From contig JBJCIZ010000239.1 in the NCBI GenBank assembly GCA_051294375.1, positions 1,940,581-2,004,580 on the forward strand: a DNA stretch of 64,000 nucleotides, read 5' to 3'. The notes beneath the pieces were generated by a model. It saw only the letters and a list, made by a program, of their open reading frames with translations, made no database searches and was not told the origin of the DNA. This document shows positions 54,956 through 64,000 of the stretch, piece by piece. The translations under genes and the position numbers were made by a program. This stretch comes from Paraspadella gotoi (lineage: Eukaryota; Chaetognatha). Every line of letters begins with the position of its first letter. Positions within the stretch are counted from its first letter, which is position 1.

Positions 54956-55225
54956 TGGGTCCGTCCGGGAGACAAAAAAAGGGCGACCCGTCCATCCTGG
55001 ACAGGGAGGGGGGAAGGGAAAGAAAACGACGACGACGACGACGACCGACGGGGGCAAAAAAAAGGTTACCTTAACGAATTGAGACAATGTACTCGGAGGG
55101 GGGGGAACATGTCAACGGGCGTTGAACTCGGCGGAGATATATTTATTTGACGGGGAAAAAAATGAGAGAGAGAGGGAGAGAGAGAGGGGGAGAGGGAATG
55201 AACGCCGGCCAAGATTATGTCTTTT
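53774..55225. other. Upstream region of the transporter
   Basis: T-rich, then (GA)n at 54,165-54,250, (CT)n at 54,358-54,397, and a GAG/GAA-rich tract at ~54,830-54,960. Frames through the tract are poly-Ser or poly-Lys/Arg and are not believed. Presumed promoter near 53,774. Confidence 0.5.
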
Positions 55226-55412
55226 NNNNNNNNNNNNNNNNNNNNNNNNNNNNNNNNNNNNNNNNNNNNNNNNNNNNNNNNNNNNNNNNNNNNNNNNNNN
55301 NNNNNNNNNNNNNNNNNNNNNNNNNNNNNNNNNNNNNNNNNNNNNNNNNNNNNNNNNNNNNNNNNNNNNNNNNNNNNNNNNNNNNNNNNNNNNNNNNNNN
55401 NNNNNNNNNNNN
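55226..55412. other. Assembly gap (187 N)
   Basis: Unknown bases. The flanks match copy B continuously, where only 72 bases (62,256-62,327) separate them. Confidence 0.99.
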
Positions 55413-56744
55413 TTCTGATTTAAAGCGCATTGTTTTAGGACGTGGACCACAGTGAATGGTTGTATAGGGAGATCTCCAGGTTAAAAACTCTTCGAACCGA
55501 TCGCCCATGGACGCGTTTTAATCTGTGTGATTTGTGTACTTGCTCATCGCTAAATTTAACGAGGGGTTGAAAGGGGGAATATTAAAAAAAAAAAAAAATC
55601 AATATGGAATGATCATTGATCAGAGGTGAGTCGCCACGACTCGTTTTTGATTTCGACGTTATTTAGTTTTAAAAAAAGAAGGAAAATTAGTCTGGTAAAA
55701 TGTTTTAAAACGCATGAACGTGAATTAAAACAAAATGGTGAAAATAAAAATTTGAAAAAAAAAAAAATTAAGTAACTGACAAACAAATTATGAGGTGGTT
55801 AAACTAAAACCTTCATGGGCGACACGAAGAATTCTGTTTGAACCTCATCTCGAAATTGTTTAAAAACCATTGAACCATAAAAGTTTAAAAAATTATATTA
55901 AATATTCATAGATTCTATTGGTTTGAAAATAAATTAACTTGAAAAACGGTCCGACGGACCGAACGATTTTCTGACAAAAAAATGGGTAGTTAGTCTCCAT
56001 TAAAATACCCTTAATTTAATTACATGTGTTAAGAATAATACAAATACGTCTTTTTTTTTGGTTGAACAGTTAGTTTGAGACTCATCCGTCTGTCCGAAGG
56101 TCTATCTGTCCGTCGAAATTCCGAGTTTTAACTTTAATTGACCAAAGTTAAGTGAGAAAAAGAGAGAGCATAACTCGCGCGCACTTCATACACATCCCTA
56201 CTCCCCCTCTCCTATATGTCTTCACCCTACAGACTGCGGACCGTCCGCCTCTCACGATTCTCCAATTGTACCTTATACTATGAAAATTTCGAGTTTTCCA
56301 GCTCGGTCGATTGCATGTCGACGTCCCGGTCTCTCTGTCGTAAGGCTGCGCTCGGATTCGCCTAATATTTCCTTGCGATGCGTCGTGAGATCCACGTCGC
56401 CCGCGGAGCGAGCTGCTGGAGCCGAATCCGAGATGAACACAAACGAGAGCGCGACGATCAGAGACGACGTACGGTCGTGTCGCGAGATGGCGGAGGGGGT
56501 TGCGATTCTTTGGGAGTAGAACGTAGTCAGGGCGCCTGCAATTGTTCTAGGATTAGCAGTTGGGGGCGTTGGATGGAATTGGAGGAATGGAGAAAAGGAG
56601 AGGAAAAGAGTAAGGAGAAGTAGGCAGAAGGGAAGGAGAGGGAGAGGGGGTGAAAGGAGTGAGCCGGGAAATGACCGATCGATTACTATTGAAGATTATC
56701 TATTGAAGATCTTCAAAAATCTAAGGTAAGTTTCGCCTTTCGTT

Positions 56745-56880
56745 TTTTTCCACCTTTTTCTTCTCAAAGTAGAACGGGGCTCCGACGACGAGGTCGTCTC
56801 GTCCGTCGCCGTTCAAATCCGCTTGCAGACTTGGTAGCCGAAAGAGGAGCTATCTTCTCTCCCTGCAGTCGGATGCTGGG
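56745..56880 (-). pseudogene. Duplicate of the integrin FG-GAP exon
   Basis: Near-identical to the exon at 49733-49858 but with single-base deletions that break the frame. Best explained as the same exon assembled twice. Confidence 0.65.
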
Positions 56881-59201
56881 GAGGAAACATAGGGAAAGGG
56901 TGAAAATAAATAAATAAAAGAAATATAAAATTGTATATAATCCTGTTGATTTATTTAATAAGGGTTGAAATAAAAGAAATTAAAAGAATAAAATTGTATA
57001 TAAATCCTGTTGTTTACTTAATAAAGGGTTGAAATAAAAATAAAATAAAAAAAGAAATAAAATTGTATATAAATCCTGTTGTTATACTTATAAAAGGTTG
57101 AAATAAATAAAATATAAAAAGAAATAAAAATTGTATAAATCCTGATGTTTTTAATAAGTTGAGTCTTTTCTAAAATTAATATCATCTTCTGTCTGGCGGA
57201 GTTGAGAAATTTAAGATAAAATAAAGTGTATATAACAAATTACAAACCCTCTCTCACAAATGAAAAAAAAGTTTTTTTTCAAAATGACATGACCGTTAAA
57301 ACATTTAACCGACAGGAAGATGTTTTGTCGAGAGCAGCCATATTTTAAAAAAAACAACTAAATAATAAACAAGAAAAAAAAACAGAAAGGAAAACCGCAT
57401 TAATGACCGCTAAAGAATGTTATAAACGGTTTCATCTCTCTTCCTCCTCCTCTCCTCCTCCTCTACTTTCGTCGTCCCTTCTCATTTGGTGTTTTTTGTC
57501 ATTCATTGTCCCCCTCGCAAAAACCACTACACTAAACACTAACTTTAAACCATATCTCCCCCATTTTTATTGATTCAGCTGAAGAAACAAAAAGAATAAC
57601 ATCAGGCAAACAAAAGTTTATTTTAATCGATCGCCCAGGATTAAGTTGACGAGATTAAATGGGGGAAAAAAGTTTCTATTCTAACAAACTTTATTTTTTA
57701 AAAATTGATTAGCTAAGGTTATTTTACGCTCTTCAACCTGTCTAGTGCAATTATTGATTTACTTTTAATTATTTTTTGTTGACAAATGAAAGTCATTTTT
57801 ATATTTTTGGTATCTCTTGGGCACTTTGCTTGAATATGTTTACGTAAGCTTAAACGGTCTGTAATATTTACGTAAGTACACGTGTAAACAAAATCTTAGA
57901 TAAAAACTGGCTTATTTCCAGAACAACTAACTTTTGTTTTTATCATTTAAAGTTACAAAGAGACATTCAATTTTCTTAACCTTTTTCTCAGGTCTAATCA
58001 ATCTAGTTATTTCTCTCTCTCTCTCTCTTCTCTCTTTCTCCTCTTTTCTCTCTTCTTCTCTTTCTCTTTCCTCTCTTTCTCTCTCTCTCTCTTTCCCTCA
58101 AATCCCATCAGTCAACATAGGAACGGTCAATCATCTCTCTCGTGTCATGTGTCGCGTGTCAATACTCGTGTCAGGTCTTGTCCTTCTTTGAGTTTTGTTT
58201 CAATTATTTTTCTTGATTGGAAGAGAAAGTAAGAGGGGAGGTGGGCGTCGTGTAAGAATTATGGGGTGGAGGATAAGGCTGGGTAAGGAAAGAATGAATG
58301 AATAAGTAATGAATGAATTCATTCTTCATAATGCAATACATTTTTGCACCCAAAAAAGGCGTAAATATCTTTTTTCTCGTAGTCAGTCAGTCATGAGCAG
58401 AAATCCTCGAACTTTAAATCAAGGATACCCTGTTTAAATGAGGAACAATTTACCGTTTAAAAAAAAACTAAGCTTACGAGTTTATTTTAATGAAAAAAGC
58501 ATACGTAAATTAGTGTAACTCCCTGGTATAATTATAATAAGAACAATGTGTAATGTGTATTCCAAATAATGTCAGTTCCGGTCCCTTGAATTCAATTTAG
58601 AAGACAATGAACCAATTTTTGACCAGTTAGGTAAATAACAAAATACGAAAAAAAAACTAACATTAACAATTAAAATAAGTTTACCGGGTTTTGTCGGCTG
58701 ACTGACCTTTTGTAAAAACAACTTATCTCATCTTTTACGGTTAACAATTAAAATTTGATTGATATATCATTTTAAATATTAGACTAACTTAATTCTTATT
58801 GAATTACAGTAATAACGTTTATAACAAACCATAAAGTAATGTAATTAAACATTTTGGGATTTATTGAAATCAGTGAAAAAATCAGAGCTTTTAATAAATG
58901 AAGAGCTTCTTCATTTCGGCATTAAAGCATTTTAAGTAGGAATTCCATCATTTCCTTTTACTTCGCGTCGAATCACCCTGTGGCTCCAGCTCAGGATCCT
59001 TCTCTGGTTATTTCGCTCCAACTCAACCTTCCCCGCTCCAGTTTCATCTCGCTCCGAACTCCGAACTTCCCGCTCCAGTTTATCTCGCTGCAACTCCAAC
59101 CCTTCCTGCTCCAGTTTATCTCGCTCCAACTCCAATCCTTCCCGCTCGAGTTTATCCGCTCCACTACCGACTCTTTCCGTCATTTTTATCTCGCCTCCAA
59201 C

Positions 59202-59766
59202 TCAACCCTTCCCGCTCCAGTTTATCTCGCTCCAACTCCAACCCTTCCGCTCCAGTTTATCTCGCTCCAACTCCCCCTTCCCGTCCAGTTTATCTCGCTC
59301 CAACTCCAACCCTTCCCGCTCCAGTTTATCTCGCTCCAACTCCACCCCCTCCCGTCCAGATCCTCCTCGTTCAACTCCATGACCCACTCCGCTTCCTCCA
59401 AGTCCCTCTTCCTCTTTCCTTTTGAAAACTGCTTTGACGACGGTGACGACGACGATGGTGAAAAAGACGATGGCCACGCCCACCGATTCCGTCGAGCTCA
59501 GCGTCTCTCCGAGAACGTCATCGCCATGAGGGAGTTGATGCCGATTGCGCATGCCGTTGACCAGGTTGCCGATCATCCGGCGAGACCCGCGTCGAAGGTT
59601 TCCAGTTCGTAGCAGCCGACCTCGATTAATCGTTCAATGTTTAGCGTTTAAATTTTGAATCGAACGAAATTAAAATGAATAGAATTAAAATTAAACGAAA
59701 AAATAGATTCGAAATGGGATATCAGAGACTGAGAAAGAGAGAAAAAACGGACGGGGAGAGAGAGAG

Positions 59767-59838
<72 letters not shown>

Positions 59839-60760
59839 TGAGCTAGAGCGAGAGAGTAAAAAACTAAAAAAAAGAGAGAGAAATAAATATATTATAAACA
59901 AGCAAATAGACAAATAAAGGAATAAAGAAAGAAATAACAGAAAGAATAGAAGAACAGAATTGTAACCAAAAAAAAAAAATGCAATTATAAATTAAAAAAG
60001 GAATGAAAACAAAATAATAAATAGATATTTAAGTAAGAACGAACAAAACACGCGCGACCGCACCTGTTGCGCGAGTCTATAAACCGTCGAAATTCCGCCG
60101 ACGAGCGCCACAGCCGCGGCGCCGGTCGCCGGCGCCGAAACGAATTCATCGACCCGGCGACGCAAAGCAGACGACGGCGACGGAGACGCTGCAGAGCAGC
60201 CGCAGCACGAGAAAGTTGGACCAGTGCTCGTCGGCGGTGGCGCCGAAGAAGTAAGGGAACAACAAAGTGTTGAACGCTACGAAAACGGCGAGGGCATAAG
60301 CGTAGGTCGGGGCGCAGGCTGGTCGTCGAAGAGAAACGCCGGGTGCGTGGTGAGCAGCAGGCCGACCAGCGCGGCAATGGCGCCGGCCACGTCCCGCAGA
60401 GCGACGCAGCGGCGGGCCAGGAGCGCCGTAAGTGCGGGAACGAAGAGCAGGCGGTGGAGGTGATGGCGGTCAAGACGCCCAGCGGCATAACGACGGCCGC
60501 TTCGCGTAAGGATATGAAGTTGGCGTTGATGAGAAGACCGAGATTATAAACGACGCCAGCGCGACGGCTTTCTCACCGTCCAATGTCCCCGGCGAATGGA
60601 ATCAGAGGCAAAGTGCTGATCGTTTCCCCGACGAAGATGTAGACGAAAGCGACGGGAGTGTTGAGCGGAGCCGAGACGCGAAGATGTTGATGGAGACGCT
60701 GACGAGGGTCACGTAGAAGACGTTGAAGAGGAGACCCCAGAAGAGAAGGAGACGTCGGAG
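59202..60760 (-). pseudogene. Frame-broken second copy of the DMT transporter
   Basis: Same exons as 52282-53773, but one-base losses (for example in the FDEPAS region and near GVDEF) break the frame into pieces, and the 36-bp repeat is also disrupted. Indels fall in homopolymers or short repeats. Assembly error is more likely than a true pseudogene. Confidence 0.65.
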
Positions 60761-61159
60761 GTCATTATGAGGCAAAGATGGGGGGGGGGGGGGGGGGTTG
60801 GGAAGGTGGGGGTTTGTTTTTTTTTTGTTTTGTCAATTATTTTGGTTTTTTGTTTTGTTTGTTTTAGTTTGTTTTTTCTTGTTGTAAAATTTTTGTTTTG
60901 GTTTTCTTTTGTTTATAATTTTGTTTTTCGTTTTTTTTCTTTTTTGACTCAGCGTACTTGATCGATTTTCAAAGGATTCGCTGTATCACGTTTCAACTAT
61001 ATTGTATAGTGTATAGTGTATAACGAATGATGTACCTACGTATCTACAAGTACGAAAGTTTTTTTATACTTTTGGCGCCAATTCATTTTTTTACATACGC
61101 GTAGCTGTAAAAATTTAATACAGGTACAATGTTTCATCTTCAAGACCTATGAGTGAGAA

Positions 61160-61163
61160 AGAA

Positions 61164-61261
<98 letters not shown>

Positions 61262-61393
61262 TACGTTTTTCAAGTCATCATTCATTTTCATTTTCATTTT
61301 TCATTTTCAAGATCGTCATTGAGACAACGTCCTGGGCACAGTCAGGGATTAATCGCTGATTTTGTCACTATCTCTCTCTCTCTCTCTCTCTCG

Positions 61394-61424
<31 letters not shown>

Positions 61425-61440
61425 CTCTCTCTCTCTCTAA
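61160..61440. repeat. GA and CT microsatellites (copy B equivalents)
   Basis: Two dinucleotide runs separated by unique sequence, matching 54,165-54,397 with different lengths. Confidence 0.9.
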
Positions 61441-63066
61441 ATATTACACATTTGAGATAAGAATTTTTTAAATTTTTATATTAAATCATTAATTTTTTTT
61501 CATTAAAAATTTGTTGTGAAAATAACGAAACTCGTTCTATCTCAGATCACATTACCATATTCTTTTGATAATTTATTAAAATGCCTTAGTATTATATAAA
61601 TTATACACATTGAATTTTTGGTCATGCACTCGTTTTTAAAGATGATATATACTGCACAAGTATGGTGCATGTACAATTGTACATATAAAAGTTCTTAGGG
61701 TGCCTTGCCAAAATATTAACTTAATTGATTAAGTATACAAGTATATAAGTAGTTAAAACGTAATGAAACGGACCGACAAGAACGTCTCCCGCAATTCGAC
61801 TGGAGAGAAAGTGTGAAAAAGTTTTCTCTCTCTCATTTCACGCCGTGAAGGAGAAAAGAAAAAAAAGGAGGAAAGAAAAGTTAAAGAGAGAAGAGGAGGA
61901 AGAGGAAGAGGAGAATGAAGAGGAGATGAAGAGGAAGAGGAGGAGGAATAAAATGAGGAGGAGGAAGAGGAGAGAGGAGGAAGAGGATGGGTCCGTCCGG
62001 GAGACAAAAAAAGGGCGACCCGTCCATCCTGGACAGGGAGGGGGGGAAGGGAAAGAAAACGACGACGACGACGACGACCGACGGGGGCAAAAAAAGGTAC
62101 CTTAACGAATTGAGACAATGTACTCGGAGGGGGGGGAACATGTCAACGGGCGTTGAACTCGGCGGAGATATATTTATTTGACGGGAAAAAAATGAGAGAG
62201 AGAGGGAGAAGAGAAGGGGAGAGGGGAATGAACGCCGGCCAAGATTATGTCTTTTTTTTACTTTTTGGGACGGAGAGACATTTTAAATAATGAGCTTCTG
62301 ATTTATTTTTTTCTGTTAACTTTAAAATTCTGATTTAAAGCGCATTGTTTTAGGACGTGGACCACAGTGAATGGTTGTATAGGGAGATCTCCAGGTTAAA
62401 AACTCTTCGAACCGATCGCCCATGGACGCGTTTTAATCTGTGTGATTTGTGTACTTGCTCATCGCTAAATTTAACGAGGGGTTGAAAGGGGGAATATTAA
62501 AAAAAAAAAAAAATCAATATGGAATGATCATTGATCAGAGGTGAGTCGCCACGACTCGTTTTTGATTTCGACGTTATTTAGTTTTAAAAAAAGAAGGAAA
62601 ATTAGTTTGGTAAAATGTTTTAAAACGCATGAACGTGAATTAAAACAAAATGGTGAAAATAAAAATTTGAAAAAAAAAAAAATTAAGTAACTGACAAACA
62701 AATTATGAGGTGGTTAAACTAAAACCTTCATGGGCGACACGAAGAATTCTGTTTGAACTCATCTCGAAATTGTTTAAAAACCATTGAACCATAAAAGTTT
62801 AAAAAATTATATTAAATATTCATAGATCTCTTGGTTTGAAAATAAATTAACTTGAAAAACGGTCCGACGGACCGAACGATTTTCTGACAAAAAAATGGGT
62901 AGTTAGTCTCCATTAAAATACCCTTAATTTAATTACATGTGTTAAGAATAATACAAATACGTCTTTTTTTTTGGTTGAACAGTTAGTTTGAGACTCATCC
63001 GTCTGTCCGAAGGTCTATCTGTCCGTCGAAATTCCGAGTTTTAACTTTAATTGACCAAAGTTAAGT

Positions 63067-63103
63067 GAGAGTGAGAGAGAGAGGAGAGGAGAGAGAGAGA
63101 GAA

Positions 63104-63134
<31 letters not shown>

Positions 63135-63160
63135 GNNNNNNNNNNNNNNNNNNNNNNNNN

Positions 63161-63190
<30 letters not shown>
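63067..63190. repeat. (GA)n run interrupted by a 25-base N gap
   Basis: GA repeat on both sides of N at 63,136-63,160, marking the right boundary of copy B. Copy A ends in a shorter GA stretch at 56,160. Confidence 0.9.
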
Positions 63191-63191
<1 letters not shown>

Positions 63192-63334
63192 GAGAGAAAT
63201 TATGAAAAGAATGAAGAGGAAATGAAATGAAATGAAGATAATAGTTGAGAGACAAAAGTTGAAAATGACAATGGCTTAAAAAAAAGGCAACAAATTTAAG
63301 TTTTCAAAATGTCAACAAAAAAAATGGAGTGGAG

Positions 63335-63700
63335 AGTCTATTATTTATTTCTTTATTTCTTTCTTTCCTAATTTCTTTCTTTATTTCTTTCCTTATTTCT
63401 TTCTTTATTTCTTTCCTTATTTCTTTCTTTCTTTTTTTCTTTCTTTCCTTAGTTCTTTTTTTTTTCTTTTTTTCTTTCTTTTCTTATTTCTTTCCTTATT
63501 TCTTTCCTTATTTCTTTCTTTATTTCTTTCTTTATTTCTTTCCTTATTTCTTTCTTTATTTCTTTCTTTATTTCTTTCTTTATTTCTTTCCTTATTTCTT
63601 TCTTTATTTTTTTCCTTATTTTTTTCCTTATTTCTTTCTTTCCTTATTTCTTTCTTTCTTTTTTTCTTTCTTTCCTTAGTTCTTGTCTTATTTCTCTCAT
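63335..63700. repeat. (TTTC/TTAT)n tetranucleotide satellite
   Basis: About 350 bases of TTATTTCTTTCC/T units. The open frame through it (Phe/Leu/Tyr-rich) is an artefact. Confidence 0.95.
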
Positions 63701-63846
63701 TCTTACTCTTTCTTTTATTCTTTCCTTTATCCTTCTTTTATTTTTCCTCTCTCTCTCTCTCTCTCTCTCCCTCCCTCCCTCCTCGCGTTTCAAAATCCAA
63801 AGACCTCAAAGACAAGGGTTATCACTCTGTGTTGAAGTTTTAATCT

Positions 63847-64000
63847 TTACTCGAAAAGTTTGTCAACCTCTAATTTTGTTAAGAGGTTCGAGATTCTCCC
63901 GAGGTCTTCGTGACACGAAAGATCGAATGCCGAAGGGGAAACGAAGAGGATTGTCGTTGCCTCGTTGGTGTCATTGCAGTCGTAATTGTATTTGCAATTG
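63847..64000 (-). CDS. Possible 3' end of a gene cut by the window edge
   Basis: On the minus strand a frame is open for 51 codons from the window edge to a TAA at 63847, with an ordinary amino-acid mix including CNDTNEATTILFVSPSAFDL. No homology recognised. An open frame of this length arises by chance roughly one time in ten, so support is weak. It does not look like an integrin propeller blade. Confidence 0.2.
   Translation of the reverse strand, partial: NCKYNYDCNDTNEATTILFVSPSAFDLSCHEDLGRISNLLTKLEVDKLFE

Larger units (their letters stand above)
49250..56160. repeat. Copy A of a ~6.9-kb tandem segment (better-quality copy)
   Basis: Matches 56,190-63,066 in the same orientation over its whole length: two integrin exons, a 71-bp satellite, the transporter gene, GA runs and the far-right unique sequence. 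Open frames are intact here apart from the C-terminal repeat of the transporter. It contains the 187-base N gap. Confidence 0.85.
56190..63066. repeat. Copy B of the ~6.9-kb segment (indel-rich, probable assembly duplicate)
   Basis: Collinear with 49,250-56,160. At the left end the match is barely recognisable (equivalent of the integrin FG-GAP exon near 56,380-56,520). By 57-61 kb it differs mainly by single-base indels in homopolymers, and after ~62.2 kb it is nearly identical. This gradient looks like an unpolished contig end. Confidence 0.8.

Noticed and set aside
54686-55087. Poly-Ser ORF on the minus strand and Lys/Arg-rich ORF on the plus strand
   Set aside because: Translation of a GAG/GAA microsatellite tract; no non-repetitive coding sequence.
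56280-56623. Two plus-strand ORFs near 56.3-56.6 kb
   Set aside because: Lie in the badly degraded left end of copy B, opposite the mirrored integrin exon; created by indels.
63329-63679. 116-codon Phe/Tyr-rich ORF
   Set aside because: Pure TTTC/TTAT satellite.

Overview
This is nuclear DNA from an animal with a compact genome, probably an invertebrate. Introns are short, AT-rich and GT-AG, while exons are GC- and CpG-rich. Animal-specific families (integrin alpha, CEP152, codanin-1, cyclin K, a Njmu-R1 relative) lie a few hundred bases apart. Simple repeats are abundant, mainly (GA)n, poly-A/T and (CAAT)n. I cannot name the phylum from the sequence alone.

Layout. From 1 to about 37.3 kb nearly every gene is on the minus strand. 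In map order they are: a type I DnaJ chaperone (DNAJA2-like), a tiny G-protein gamma subunit whose prenylated tail is on a separate 40-base exon, UVSSA, a Njmu-R1 (C17orf75) homologue, mitochondrial ferredoxin reductase, codanin-1, cyclin K, ribosomal protein uS19 (RPS15), GOLGA7, CEP152, and a large ALMS-motif centrosomal protein. Interleaved with these are three intronless paralogues of a family I do not recognise (25.8-26.8, 35.1-36.1 and 36.3-37.3 kb). They share an N-terminal module, a basic nuclear-localisation-like patch, an acidic linker and a C-terminal module. UVSSA, Njmu-R1, FDXR and codanin-1 form a run of four single-exon genes. For every spliced gene I reconstructed completely, the exon lengths sum to a multiple of three.

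From 37.3 kb the window changes character. After a 2.2-kb divergent intergenic region comes the only clear plus-strand gene, a bHLH factor resembling MiT/TFE proteins. It is followed on the minus strand by a secreted chymotrypsin-fold protease, the C-terminal two thirds of an integrin alpha chain, and a drug/metabolite-superfamily transporter with a coding minisatellite at its C-terminus.

From about 49.25 to 63.1 kb the same ~6.9-kb segment appears twice in tandem. The second copy carries indels densest at its left end, and both copies border N gaps or GA repeats. I read this as an assembly duplication, so the second transporter copy is not a second gene.

The two most unusual signals are the three-member orphan family and a 230-bp block at 34,462-34,690. 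That block is a chain of perfect hairpins ending in a run of 11 T and is a candidate structured RNA.
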